A stretch of 64,000 bases of DNA. It comes from LD21 sp963715785. Its GTDB lineage: Bacteria; Bacteroidota; Bacteroidia; Bacteroidales; VadinHA17. Made by a program: the position numbers and the translations under genes. Shown piece by piece: positions 35,153 through 44,273 of this stretch (position 1 is the stretch's first letter; each line of letters opens with the position of its first letter). Below the pieces are notes generated by a model, which searched no databases, had not been told where the DNA came from, and worked only from the letters and a program-made list of their open reading frames with translations. The DNA is taken from NCBI GenBank assembly GCA_963715785.1, contig OY970276.1, positions 3,224,001 to 3,288,000 on the forward strand. Direction: 5' to 3'.

Positions 35153-36349
35153 ATGTCGAAACGTACTATTGTTACTTTACCCGGTGATGGAATAGGTGCG
35201 GTCGTTCTGGGAGAAGCCATCAGAGTCCTGGATGCAGCCGGTTTTGAAGCGAACTATATTCACGGAGATATCGGATGGGAATTCTGGTGCCGTGAAGGCA
35301 ATCCATTGCCCCAGAGAACCATTGACCTGATTGAAAAACACAAGATTGCTCTTTTTGGCGCAATAACCTCAAAACCTAACGATGAAGCAAAAGCTGAATT
35401 GTCTCCGCAGCTTCAGGGGAAAGGTTATACGTATTCAAGTCCGATTGTAGCTTTGCGGCAGTTATTCAACCTTGACATTTGTGTGCGTCCTTGCAAATCC
35501 TATAAGGGAAATCCGCTGAATTTTGTACGAAGAGGTAAAGGAAATACTATCGATGAGCCCCTGGTTGATGTTGTAATCTTTCGTCAGAATACTGAAGGTT
35601 TATATTCAGGCGTCGAATGGACCAATCCGCCGGAAAAGGTTCACCAGGCTTTAATGACCCATCCGAAATTTGTCGAGAATTTTGGAAATGTGCCTGTTGA
35701 TGAGCTTTCAGTTTCAACAAGGATATTCACAAGAAAAGCTACAGCACGAATCCTTAATGCAGCTTTTGAGCACGCGAAAAAGTATGGTTATAAATCAGTT
35801 ACAGTATGCGAAAAGCCAAACGTAATACGAGAGACTTCAGGGCTGATGTGGAAGCTTGCAAAAGAGATACAGAAAAACTCGTATCAGGAGATTAAGCTTC
35901 TTAATACCAATATTGATGCTCAGATGATGTGGTTAACCAAGAATCCGGAAGATTATGGTGTAATTGTTGCAGGCAATATGTTCGGCGACATAGCATCAGA
36001 CGCTTTTGCCGGTCTTATAGGCGGCCTTGGATTTGCATGCAGTGCACAGTTCTCCGCCAGTGGTGTTGCCGTTTTTGAACCTACTCATGGGTCAGCTCCG
36101 AAATATGCAGGATACGAAGTCTCAATCGTTAATCCTATTGCCATGATCGAATCGGCTTGCATGATGCTTGATTACATAGAGGAGAAGAAAATATCGTCAT
36201 TAATCAGAAAGGCAATTGCAGATGTAATAGTAGAAGGGAAAGTTCGAACATACGATATGATGAAAATGGCCGGAAGACCGGAAGTAATAAAAAATGGCGC
36301 AGCTTCAACATCGCAAATGACGGATGCTATTATTAAGAAATTAAAGTAA
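35153..36349 (+). CDS. Isocitrate/isopropylmalate dehydrogenase family protein
   Basis: Members of this family oxidise and decarboxylate a 2-hydroxy acid with NAD(P). The 398-residue protein has the N-terminal TLPGDGIGAVVL, VVIFRQNTEGLYSGVEW with substrate-binding residues, the SVSTRIFTRKATARIL helix, the catalytic region KPNVIRETSGL, the metal-binding DAQMMWLTKNPEDYGVIV and GNMFGDIASDAFAGL, and the cofactor loop PTHGSAPKYAG. The neighbourhood of citrate lyase argues for isocitrate as substrate, but the family also includes isopropylmalate and tartrate enzymes; leuB neighbours are absent. The HD-domain gene follows 15 bases after the stop, suggesting an operon. I leave the symbol empty because the substrate is not proven. 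Confidence 0.85.
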   Translation: MSKRTIVTLPGDGIGAVVLGEAIRVLDAAGFEANYIHGDIGWEFWCREGNPLPQRTIDLIEKHKIALFGAITSKPNDEAKAELSPQLQGKGYTYSSPIVALRQLFNLDICVRPCKSYKGNPLNFVRRGKGNTIDEPLVDVVIFRQNTEGLYSGVEWTNPPEKVHQALMTHPKFVENFGNVPVDELSVSTRIFTRKATARILNAAFEHAKKYGYKSVTVCEKPNVIRETSGLMWKLAKEIQKNSYQEIKLLNTNIDAQMMWLTKNPEDYGVIVAGNMFGDIASDAFAGLIGGLGFACSAQFSASGVAVFEPTHGSAPKYAGYEVSIVNPIAMIESACMMLDYIEEKKISSLIRKAIADVIVEGKVRTYDMMKMAGRPEVIKNGAASTSQMTDAIIKKLK

Positions 36350-36364
36350 CTAAAATCATTTCAT

Positions 36365-36916
36365 ATGACTGAGCAGGTAAAAAAGCTATGGCCGGAACTG
36401 GAGTGGATAAAAGACCTGGCACTCAGGGAACAAACTGCCATGACGTGGGAAACAGCTCTGAAGAGAAGCGTACTGAAGGCTGAGGACCTTGACACGATCC
36501 CTTTTACTCTGCTGTGCGGGCCTGACCTTAAGGTTAGTTTTATGGCTCATAAAAGGTGTGTTGTACATATTGCAAAGGCAAGCGGTGAAAAGATGAATGA
36601 GTTTTTTGGCCCGGCTCTGCCTGTTAACATGGATGTACTTATCGCTGGTGCCATACTTGCTGATGTGGGAAAACTTCTTGAATATGAGCTTGATACAAAT
36701 AAGATAGCCATTCAGGGAAGATATGGCCAATATCTCCGGCATCCTTTCTCAGGAGTGGCGCTTGCTGAAGAATGCGGTGTACCTCCTGAAGTCTGCCATA
36801 TTATCGCTGCTCATGCGCATGAAGGTGATCTTGTGAAGAGGACCACCGAGGCTTATATTGTGCATCATGCAGATTTTATGACGTTCCTTCCCTTTAAAAG
36901 CAGATTGATAGTATAA
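36365..36916 (+). CDS. HD-domain protein, first HD histidine replaced
   Basis: A 183-residue soluble protein of the HD phosphohydrolase superfamily. A first conserved His is seen in KRCVVHIAKAS. The usual HD pair appears as ILADVGKLLEYE, with alanine in place of the histidine, followed by HPFSGVALAEECGVPPEV, IIAAHAHEG and VHHADFMTFLPF. The remaining metal-binding-like residues are present, so activity may be altered or lost. Substrate is unknown. It follows the isocitrate/isopropylmalate-type dehydrogenase by 15 bases. Whether Ala is normal in this subfamily I cannot tell without an alignment. Confidence 0.7.
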   Translation: MTEQVKKLWPELEWIKDLALREQTAMTWETALKRSVLKAEDLDTIPFTLLCGPDLKVSFMAHKRCVVHIAKASGEKMNEFFGPALPVNMDVLIAGAILADVGKLLEYELDTNKIAIQGRYGQYLRHPFSGVALAEECGVPPEVCHIIAAHAHEGDLVKRTTEAYIVHHADFMTFLPFKSRLIV

Positions 36917-37015
36917 TAAATCGGGATCCAAATCCATTAACCGCTATGCACACATAGCTGAGCAAAAGGCGCGCAAAGTTAAATCATTAACATAACGATC
37001 TGTTTGTATTTGGGA

Positions 37016-39481
37016 TTAATTGAATAGCCAGCCTGCGGGCACCTTAGTTTTTTGTTGCCCGGGTGCCTCAACCAGAAATTCGAGTCCGATTCCACCTGTA
37101 TTCTGAAAATATTCAATCCTGAGTTTATGGAAGCCTTTTGAGAATGGAAAGGTTCTTCCTTCTTCCTTCATCCCGTGTATTCCATCATTAACAACAGGTT
37201 CGGTGTCATCAATATATAATTTGCTGCCATCGTCAGAATTTATATATAATCCATAAATGCCATCAGCAGGAATTTGAATATACCCATCAAAGACAACTGC
37301 AAAGAGCGAATCTTTAGCGGCTGTTTTGTGACTAACTACAGATACTGTTTTTGTCGAGGTGGCTTTAATCGATTTAAAATCAGGTAATTCATTAAAACTG
37401 CCATCATAGATCATGGCCTTCAAACCTGGTTTCAGTTTATCCGTTTTTATTGCAGCCAGCAGACTCTTCTTTTCAATAAGAAAAGTGCCTGGCCGGCTTT
37501 GTGAATCAGGCCACTTTGTAAATGTTTTAATATCAGTTGTTTCTGAAATATTAAATGGGCCTGAATATAATTTTGAACTATCAGTCGGATTACTTCCATC
37601 GAGCGTGTAGAAAATTTTACCGCCTTCCCTGTTATTTTTAAGTACTACGGTATAGCTATCAGTAAATATTCTGAACTGGGATATTAAGGAGGCAGGAATT
37701 ATATTCTGATTAGCCCTGAAAACATTTTCGATCCCCATTTTATTTACTTTCCTGTCATAGGTCATAAGACCATTTGTCTCTGTCTCACAATCAGTGGTCT
37801 GAGTATATATTGAAGCGCTCAGACCGTTTTCCCTTACAAATTTATGTACCAGGTCAAGATAAGATTCATATTTGGCAAGCAGCTGAAGAGTATCGGACAT
37901 ATTTCTATAGCCCCAGTTTTTTTGCTCCCAGGTATGGCCCTGAACAGGGAGACCAAGGCCTCCGAACTCGCCAAGCACTATTGCCCTGTTCTGTTCTGCA
38001 GGCTGGACCACAGGATCGGGATAATGATGGATATCATTTATATTGCCGGTTCCGCGGTCAGTCCATCCTGAGGCACTGTTAACAAGGCGAGTGGGATCAT
38101 AATCAGCAATGAGACTTGTAATTTTTGCAGTTTCAAATTGTCCCCAGCCTTCATTGAACGGAACCCATAATATGATTGACGGGTGATTGTATTTTGTCTC
38201 TATCATTCTTTTCAGTTCATATTCATACTGGTCTGAAGACTCTTTGGATCTGCTGATATCGGGAAGATCTCCCCATATCGACTGATCACCGCTTGGCATG
38301 TCCTGCCAGACCAGTATGCCAAGTTTATCACACCAGTAGTAAAAGATCCTGTTTTCAACCTTGACATGTTTTCGCAGCATGTTGAACCCCATTTTTTTTG
38401 TCATCTTAAGGTCAAAGACCATCGCATCTTCAGTGGGAGGGGTATAGATGCCATCGGGCCAGAAGCCTTGATCCAGCGGACCATTCTGATAAATAAATTT
38501 ATTATTAAGGAGCATTCTGGTAAATCCGTCCCCAGTTTTTCCGATGGATATCTTTCTGATACCGGTATAGGATTTCACTTCATCAACTGTCTTTCCGTTA
38601 TTCATTAGGGTTATGGCAACATCATATAAAAACGGATTATCAGGCGACCAAAGGATAGGATCTTTGATGGTCAGGGTTATTTCATCACCGGGTTTTCCCG
38701 TTGCTGAGGCAATAGATTTACCATCTTTTATTATTTCGTATTTCAGTAAGCAGTCATCTGCATTTTTTGCGTCTGTTTTGAAGTCTACAGTGCCATTATC
38801 TGCATTTGTAACTGTTCTGAAAGAGGATATGAAGGATTCATTAATAGGCTCGATCCAGACTGTCTGCCAGATGCCAGTGGTTGAGGTATACCAGATGCTG
38901 CCGGGAGAAGATACCTGCTTGCCTCTAGGCTGGGTCCCTTTATCAGTAGGATCCCATACACGTACAAGTAATTCATGCTGTTTAGTCTGGCCCAGATATC
39001 CGCTGATATCAAAAGTAAACGGATCGTATCCTCCACGGTGTGTGCCTGCTTCTTTGCCATCGACCCATACTGTTGTTTCCCAATCGCAGGCTTCAAAATT
39101 TAATAATATATGCTTCCTGCCCCATGATGCAGGAATTTCAAAAGTTCTTTTATACCACAGATTTTGGTTCTCACTTACTTTTTTTCTGACACCAGAGATG
39201 GCTGATTCAACCGGATAAGGAACCAGAATTTTGCCATCCCATTTTTCGGGTTTAAGACCTTTTCCTGTAATTGCATAATCCCAGAGGCCATTAAGGTCGC
39301 TCCAGTCATCTCTTTTCAGATCGGGACGGGGATACTGAAACCATGGTCTCAAAGGATCCACATCAGCAGCCCATTTGGTCATTATCGGGTTTTCGGCAAG
39401 CTTCCATGGTATTTCCTGTTTATGTGTACATGCCATACTTAAAAGAGCAATCAGGGCTGTTGTGATATAAAATGATCTCAT
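37016..39481 (-). CDS. GH2 family glycoside hydrolase lipoprotein with CHB_HEX_C and PA14-like domains
   Basis: An 821-residue exported lipoprotein: MRSFYITTALIALLSMAC ends in a lipobox (LSMAC). The GH2 sugar-binding domain (about 40-220) has PRPDLKRDDWSDLNGLWDY and YKRTFEIPASW; the immunoglobulin-like domain follows; the TIM barrel has the acid/base glutamate in PFNEGWGQFE (about residue 443) and the nucleophile in LGEFGGLG (about 504). After it come a chitobiase/hexosaminidase-type C-terminal module (about 600-670, FYTLDGSNPTDSSKLYSGPF) and a PA14-like carbohydrate-binding region (about 680-821, YGLYINSDDGSKLYIDD). It likely acts on galactoside- or glucuronide-type sugars at the cell envelope. 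No SusC/SusD pair is nearby, so it is not in an evident utilisation locus. Confidence 0.88.
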   Translation of the reverse strand: MRSFYITTALIALLSMACTHKQEIPWKLAENPIMTKWAADVDPLRPWFQYPRPDLKRDDWSDLNGLWDYAITGKGLKPEKWDGKILVPYPVESAISGVRKKVSENQNLWYKRTFEIPASWGRKHILLNFEACDWETTVWVDGKEAGTHRGGYDPFTFDISGYLGQTKQHELLVRVWDPTDKGTQPRGKQVSSPGSIWYTSTTGIWQTVWIEPINESFISSFRTVTNADNGTVDFKTDAKNADDCLLKYEIIKDGKSIASATGKPGDEITLTIKDPILWSPDNPFLYDVAITLMNNGKTVDEVKSYTGIRKISIGKTGDGFTRMLLNNKFIYQNGPLDQGFWPDGIYTPPTEDAMVFDLKMTKKMGFNMLRKHVKVENRIFYYWCDKLGILVWQDMPSGDQSIWGDLPDISRSKESSDQYEYELKRMIETKYNHPSIILWVPFNEGWGQFETAKITSLIADYDPTRLVNSASGWTDRGTGNINDIHHYPDPVVQPAEQNRAIVLGEFGGLGLPVQGHTWEQKNWGYRNMSDTLQLLAKYESYLDLVHKFVRENGLSASIYTQTTDCETETNGLMTYDRKVNKMGIENVFRANQNIIPASLISQFRIFTDSYTVVLKNNREGGKIFYTLDGSNPTDSSKLYSGPFNISETTDIKTFTKWPDSQSRPGTFLIEKKSLLAAIKTDKLKPGLKAMIYDGSFNELPDFKSIKATSTKTVSVVSHKTAAKDSLFAVVFDGYIQIPADGIYGLYINSDDGSKLYIDDTEPVVNDGIHGMKEEGRTFPFSKGFHKLRIEYFQNTGGIGLEFLVEAPGQQKTKVPAGWLFN

Positions 39482-39567
39482 AGGTTAATATTAAGATAAA
39501 AGATAAAAGGCAAGGGCAAGGGGAAGTGACAAAAGAAAAAAAAGGTAACGCGAAAAGTGAACCCGGG

Positions 39568-41481
39568 TTAGCCCAGTTTCATCTTTTCTACCTGCTCGAT
39601 ATTTCTTTCATTAGTAACTGCCTTTGCGTCAGGAGTATATAGATAATTAATAAGTTCCTCATATTTATCCATAACTTTTCCTCTTACTATTTTCATAGTT
39701 GAATTCATCAGGCCATTTTCTTCCGTAAAGCTTTCTTCCAGGATTCCAATAGATACGGGGAGCCAGCGCTGGGGAAACATATTCCCGTACTTTCCATTTA
39801 TACGGTATTCAAAAACTTCACTTTCGATCAGATTAATCACGGCTCGTTTTCCTTCGTCTGAATCAGCTGTCAGACTCTTTTCCTCGAGATACAGCTTGAG
39901 GAAATGCTGGTTAGGCACAATAAGCGCAACAGTATATGGTTTCTGGTTATTATATAGCATGCACTGATCAATGTATTTCGATTGTTCCGAAATAGCTTCT
40001 TCAATACCTTCAGGACTGAATTTTTCTCCGTCATCGGCAATAAGCAGACTTTTGAATCGTCCCAGTACATAAAGATATCCATCCTCAGACATATATCCCA
40101 TATCGCCGGTGTAAAGCCAGCCGTCGCGGATTGCTTCCCGGGTTGCCGCATCGTTTTTCCAATAACCATACATCACATTCCCACCACGTATGACTATTTC
40201 CCCTTTTTGGCCATTGGGGACTTCATCTCCGTTATCATCGCAGATCTTAAGATCCATATTATTCACTATTGCACCGGAAGAACCCAGCTTATGCCTGGCT
40301 GTAGAATTTGAGGAGATAACCGGAGAGGCTTCGCTTAGTCCGTAACCCTGGTACATGGGGATTCCAAGGGCGTAGAAGAATCTTTGAAGCTCAATATCCA
40401 GAAGCGCACCGCCACCAATAAAATAATCCAGCTCTCCACCATATGCCTCACGGATTTTACTGAAAAGAAGCCTGTCGTAAAATCTGAGGATTGGTTTTTT
40501 CAGCCTTTGTATGCCTCTTCCCTTGTTCCAGCCCTCTTTATTATAAGAATATGCAATTTTAAGAGCATTATTAAAGAGAATTTCGGTAATCCTGCCTTTT
40601 TCCTTAATTCCTTTTTCGATATTCTTTCTGAAATTTTTCGCAATAGCCGGTACACTCATCAGAAGGTTCGGTTTTATCTCCTTAAGGCAAATCGGGATGT
40701 TTCTCAGAGTTTCTATTGGTGTTTTGCCCGACTTAACCGAGGCGATACTGGCACCTTTTCCCATAAAGGCAAAGATTCCGCCGGTGTGTCCGAATGAATG
40801 GTCCCATGGAAGTATAATAAGGGTTTTGTAGAATGAGGGAATGTCCATAAGGCTGTAGGCCTGGTAAACATTTGTCACATAATTCCCGTGAGTAAGTATT
40901 ATACCTTTAGGATCTGCTGTTGTGCCGGAAGTGTAGCAGATATTTGCAAAACTGTCAGGTGTCAGGCTCTTATATAAATCCTCAAACTTTGCAGTATTCG
41001 AGGGCAATTCGAGCCATTCCCGGCCAATTTTCCTGACTTCATTGAAGTGGATCTCATTATTTGCATATTCCTCCTGGGTATCGAAATGTATTATTTTTTC
41101 AACTGTGGGGCATTCCGTTAAAATATCTTTAAGTTTCTGAGCCTGGATAGAAGATACCAGTACCATCCTTGATCCCGAATGATTGATCCTGAATTTTATT
41201 TCATCGGGGTTTAGTTTTACAGACAGAGGTACATTAACGGCTCCGGCATAAAGTATTCCCATTTCTCCGATTACCCAGCTGTTGCGGCCTTCTGAGATAA
41301 GACTCAATCTGTCACCCTTTTTGATGCCAAGGTTAATAAGTCCTGAGGCAAATTCATAAATCTGCTTTCTGGTTTCGCCATATGTGGTACCTTCATATTT
41401 ATCATTGGGTTTTTCCCAGAGATAGACATTATTACTGTATAGCTCAACACTTTCTTCAAAAAACTGTATAAGTGATTTCAT
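39568..41481 (-). CDS. Long-chain acyl-CoA synthetase (AMP-forming)
   Basis: Activates a fatty acid to acyl-CoA through an acyl-adenylate. The 637-residue protein has the AMP-binding motif CYTSGTTADPKGIILTHGN, GYGLSEASPVISS, the YTGDMGY motif with the adenylate-binding aspartate, and the C-terminal hinge LGRFKSLLIADDGEKFSPEG. The size fits long-chain FadD/FAA-type enzymes. The C-terminal lysine region is replaced by a longer tail (SFTEENGLMNSTMKIVRGKV), a pattern seen in the long-chain group. I preferred the ATG at 41481 over a TTG one codon upstream. No other beta-oxidation gene is adjacent. Confidence 0.92.
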   Translation of the reverse strand: MKSLIQFFEESVELYSNNVYLWEKPNDKYEGTTYGETRKQIYEFASGLINLGIKKGDRLSLISEGRNSWVIGEMGILYAGAVNVPLSVKLNPDEIKFRINHSGSRMVLVSSIQAQKLKDILTECPTVEKIIHFDTQEEYANNEIHFNEVRKIGREWLELPSNTAKFEDLYKSLTPDSFANICYTSGTTADPKGIILTHGNYVTNVYQAYSLMDIPSFYKTLIILPWDHSFGHTGGIFAFMGKGASIASVKSGKTPIETLRNIPICLKEIKPNLLMSVPAIAKNFRKNIEKGIKEKGRITEILFNNALKIAYSYNKEGWNKGRGIQRLKKPILRFYDRLLFSKIREAYGGELDYFIGGGALLDIELQRFFYALGIPMYQGYGLSEASPVISSNSTARHKLGSSGAIVNNMDLKICDDNGDEVPNGQKGEIVIRGGNVMYGYWKNDAATREAIRDGWLYTGDMGYMSEDGYLYVLGRFKSLLIADDGEKFSPEGIEEAISEQSKYIDQCMLYNNQKPYTVALIVPNQHFLKLYLEEKSLTADSDEGKRAVINLIESEVFEYRINGKYGNMFPQRWLPVSIGILEESFTEENGLMNSTMKIVRGKVMDKYEELINYLYTPDAKAVTNERNIEQVEKMKLG

Positions 41482-41571
41482 CAACAGGATTATTAATGTT
41501 GTTCCAATATTTTATGTTCCGAATATACAAAATCTGAAGTATATTGATATAACGCTTATGGAAATATATCA

Positions 41572-41603
41572 TTTGGTTGGGTTTTCAATAATTTGTATCT
41601 TTG
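41572..41603 (+). promoter_or_regulatory. Complete Bacteroidota-type promoter (-33/-7)
   Basis: TTTG at 41572-41575, 20 bases of spacing, and TATCTTTG at 41596-41603 match the -33 TTTG and -7 TAnnTTTG consensus of Bacteroidota with the expected spacing. It serves the SPOR lipoprotein gene that starts at 41662. This is the best promoter in the window. Confidence 0.75.
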
Positions 41604-41661
41604 AGCTGCATACAATCCGGATGTTTAAAAAAAGTAATCCATTGATCTTAAATTTAATGCT

Positions 41662-42132
41662 ATGAGACATTTAATGGTTATCTTGTTTGCCGCTTTTCTG
41701 ATCGTACTGCCATCATGCAAATATTTCAAGGGAGGTATTTTCGGGAAGAAAGCAAAGACTACGGTTATTCCGAAAGTTCATGAAGACAGTGTGCGGGTTG
41801 CAGATTCATTACAGAAAATCAAGGATCAAATGATGGCTCTTGAAGTAGCCAGGATTGATTCTGCAAGAACAGCCGACGAAGCGCAGCTTGCAAAGGAATC
41901 GAGGTTTAAATATAATATTATAGTTGGCAGTTTCATTACCTCATCGTATGCTGACAGGCTGGCTGAACACTACAAGGAACTTGGTTATAAACCCAAAATA
42001 TTAGATCCGGAAGGAAGCAAATTTGAATTTGTTTCGCTTGAAGGACATGATAACTTCCGGGAAGCTCTCAAAAGGCTGAAACAGTTTCAGGATACTGTTC
42101 AGACAAAATCATGGATATTCGTCAGGAAATAA
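41662..42132 (+). CDS. SPOR-domain lipoprotein
   Basis: A 156-residue lipoprotein: MRHLMVILFAAFLIVLPSC gives a lipobox (LPSC). A short linker rich in Asp/Ala/Glu (about residues 40-80) leads to a C-terminal SPOR-like domain (about 85-156, YNIIVGSFITSSYADRLAE and then GYKPKIL), which binds denuded glycan strands of peptidoglycan in other bacteria, typically at the division site. It likely links the outer membrane to peptidoglycan during division. It converges with purA, whose stop is about 42 bases further on. Confidence 0.82.
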   Translation: MRHLMVILFAAFLIVLPSCKYFKGGIFGKKAKTTVIPKVHEDSVRVADSLQKIKDQMMALEVARIDSARTADEAQLAKESRFKYNIIVGSFITSSYADRLAEHYKELGYKPKILDPEGSKFEFVSLEGHDNFREALKRLKQFQDTVQTKSWIFVRK

Positions 42133-42173
42133 TTCTCTGACAGCCTGATTCAGCAGCCACAGTGGTCATCCTG

Positions 42174-43439
42174 CTAATTTCTGAAAATAGTTTCTTCCCT
42201 GTCGGGACCCACAGAGATCATTGTGACAGGAACTCCGGTCTCTTTTTCGATAAATGTTACATATTCTTTAAGAGGGTCAGGTAATTCATTGTATTTTCTG
42301 ATACTGCTTATGTCTTCCTGCCAGCCTTTTAATTCGGTATAAACAGGTTCTATTTTATCGTTGCTGTCGAAAGGAAGCTCAAGCGATTCTTCCCCATTGA
42401 TAAGATATGATGTGCAAACCTTGATGGTTTTAAATCCCGACATTACATCAGCTTTGGTCATGAAGAGCTTTGTAATGCCGTTAATCATGATTGCGTATTT
42501 TATAGCCGGCAGGTCGAGCCATCCGCAGCGTCTGGGTCTTCCTGTTGTTGAGCCGAACTCATTTCCTATATTTCTTAAAGTTGCTCCGGTGTCATCGTTC
42601 AATTCGGTAGGGAAGGGGCCGCATCCTACCCTGGTACAATATGCTTTGAAGATTCCATAAATGTCACCGACCATTTTCGGGGAAATACCTAAACCGGTGC
42701 AGGCTCCGGCAGAAATTGTATTTGAAGAAGTTACGAAAGGATAAGAACCAAAATCCATATCAAGCATTGTTCCCTGTGCACCCTCGGCCAGAATTCTTTT
42801 GCCCGATGAAGCGAGCTCATTAACAATATATTCGGTATTCCCTATGGGAAACTTTTTCAGCATCTCAATACCTTCGAACCAGCTCTTTTCATACTCTTCA
42901 AGGTTGAACTTGAAATCGTAATTTTTTAATATTGCCAGGTGACTGTTAAGATGATCAGTATACAGTTGCCTGAAATCGGCCTTTAATATATCACCTACCC
43001 TCAATCCGTTCCTGCTTGTTTTATCTGTATATGCCGGACCGATCCCTTTAAGCGTGGAACCTATTTTTGAATTACCCTTGCTTGATTCATAAGCAGCATC
43101 AAGGATCCTGTGACTTGGCAGAATCAGGTTTGCCTTATTCGATATTATAAGCCGCTTAATCAACTCATGAACCGGCGGGCCCAGCTCTTCAATCTCCTTT
43201 TTGAATACAGCAGGATCAACTACGACACCGTTACCGATTATGTTCAGCTTGTCGGCATGAAATATGCCTGAAGGTATGAGATGAAGAACGTGTTTAACAT
43301 TATTGAATTCCAGGGAATGCCCGGCATTAGGTCCCCCTTGAAAACGGGCAATTACATCATAAACCGGACTCAATGCATCAACAATTTTACCCTTTCCTTC
43401 ATCACCCCACTGAAGTCCTAACAATATGTCAATGTTCAT
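42174..43439 (-). CDS. purA: Adenylosuccinate synthetase
   Basis: PurA condenses IMP and aspartate with GTP to adenylosuccinate, the first committed step to AMP. The 421-residue protein has the P-loop-like GLQWGDEGKGKIVD at the N-terminus, GGPNAGHSL, GIGPAYTDKTSR, EGAQGTMLDMDFGSYPFVTSS, TRVGCGPFPTE, TTGRPRRCGWLD and the C-terminal MISVGPDREETI. All GTP- and IMP-binding motifs I know are visible. It is on the same strand as fur and rsh further upstream, an arrangement common in Bacteroidales, but here a gene on the opposite strand lies between fur and purA. Confidence 0.97.
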   Translation of the reverse strand: MNIDILLGLQWGDEGKGKIVDALSPVYDVIARFQGGPNAGHSLEFNNVKHVLHLIPSGIFHADKLNIIGNGVVVDPAVFKKEIEELGPPVHELIKRLIISNKANLILPSHRILDAAYESSKGNSKIGSTLKGIGPAYTDKTSRNGLRVGDILKADFRQLYTDHLNSHLAILKNYDFKFNLEEYEKSWFEGIEMLKKFPIGNTEYIVNELASSGKRILAEGAQGTMLDMDFGSYPFVTSSNTISAGACTGLGISPKMVGDIYGIFKAYCTRVGCGPFPTELNDDTGATLRNIGNEFGSTTGRPRRCGWLDLPAIKYAIMINGITKLFMTKADVMSGFKTIKVCTSYLINGEESLELPFDSNDKIEPVYTELKGWQEDISSIRKYNELPDPLKEYVTFIEKETGVPVTMISVGPDREETIFRN

Positions 43440-43658
43440 ATTAGCTATAGTATATACATGTTTTAAAGTATTTACAAGGTACGAATAATATCAACTTATT
43501 AGCCTCCTGATAATAGAATGTTCATAACTGACCGAATTAACCTGAAGCTGAAATCATTCAACAAATATTAAACGTTTCCTGGCTTTTATCCAGGACCTTT
43601 TTAGGGCAGTTTGACCGGGCTGAGACGAAGCATTTTAGTATTTCACTCTTAATTTTCA

Positions 43659-43666
43659 TATATTTG
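43659..43666 (+). promoter_or_regulatory. -7 promoter box of the small barrel protein gene
   Basis: TATATTTG matches TAnnTTTG, 53 bases before the ATG at 43719. A TTTT at 43633-43636 lies 22 bases upstream as a weak -33 element. The rest of the roughly 280-base gap between purA and this gene shows nothing else I can name. Confidence 0.5.
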
Positions 43667-43718
43667 CTTTAACCGTCAGATCTATATTGTTTTTTAACCT
43701 GCCTAATCTGTAGTTATC

Positions 43719-44270
43719 ATGAAAAAAGTTCTGATTCTCTTTTTTATTACTGTACTGAATCTGCCCTTATTTTCGCAGGAAAATTCAGTTGTTAGCACAG
43801 AAAAAAATGTTATAAAGGTCAATACCTTAAGTCTGGTTATTGCTACGGGTTCCATCTTTTATGAACGCAAGCTTTCAGATTTAACATCTCTCCAGATGGG
43901 TGTTGCTTATATGGGTTACACTATCTCAAAGGCAAAATTTGCCGGATATGTCTTAACTCCTGAGTTTAGAATTTATCCGAAAAAGAACGCACTCGATGGT
44001 TTTTATGTCGCACCATATTTACGATATTTTAATCTGACCGCAAAGAGTACCTCCTCAAGCGACAAGGCATCTTTAACCGTGATGGGTGGCGGAATTCTTA
44101 TCGGAAGGCAATGGATTACCAAATCAGGTTTTAATATGGATCTTTTTGTTGGCGGACATTACGCCTCCGGTTCTGCCAGCGCCAATTCTGGCGATACCGA
44201 ATGGGTTGATTCAAACTTGTTCACAGGATTTAAAACCAGGGTTGGCTTTGCAATAGGATTCGCGTTTTAG
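43719..44270 (+). CDS. Small outer-membrane beta-barrel protein
   Basis: This 183-residue protein has a signal peptide (MKKVLILFFITVLNLPLFSQ) and alternating beta strands (LVIATGSIFYERKLSDLTSLQ, FKTRVGFAIGFAF at the end with a terminal phenylalanine), as in 8-stranded barrel proteins (DUF3575-like). Function is not assignable; such proteins may be porin-like or adhesion related. It sits on the plus strand between purA and fur, both on the minus strand. Its stop is 3 bases from the end of fur, so the two transcripts may overlap. Confidence 0.7.
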   Translation: MKKVLILFFITVLNLPLFSQENSVVSTEKNVIKVNTLSLVIATGSIFYERKLSDLTSLQMGVAYMGYTISKAKFAGYVLTPEFRIYPKKNALDGFYVAPYLRYFNLTAKSTSSSDKASLTVMGGGILIGRQWITKSGFNMDLFVGGHYASGSASANSGDTEWVDSNLFTGFKTRVGFAIGFAF

Positions 44271-44273
44271 ACC

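Noticed and set aside
36975..36990. TAACTTTG on the minus strand before position 37016
   Set aside because: It sits behind the 3' end of the GH2 gene and would read into its stop, so a chance match is more likely.
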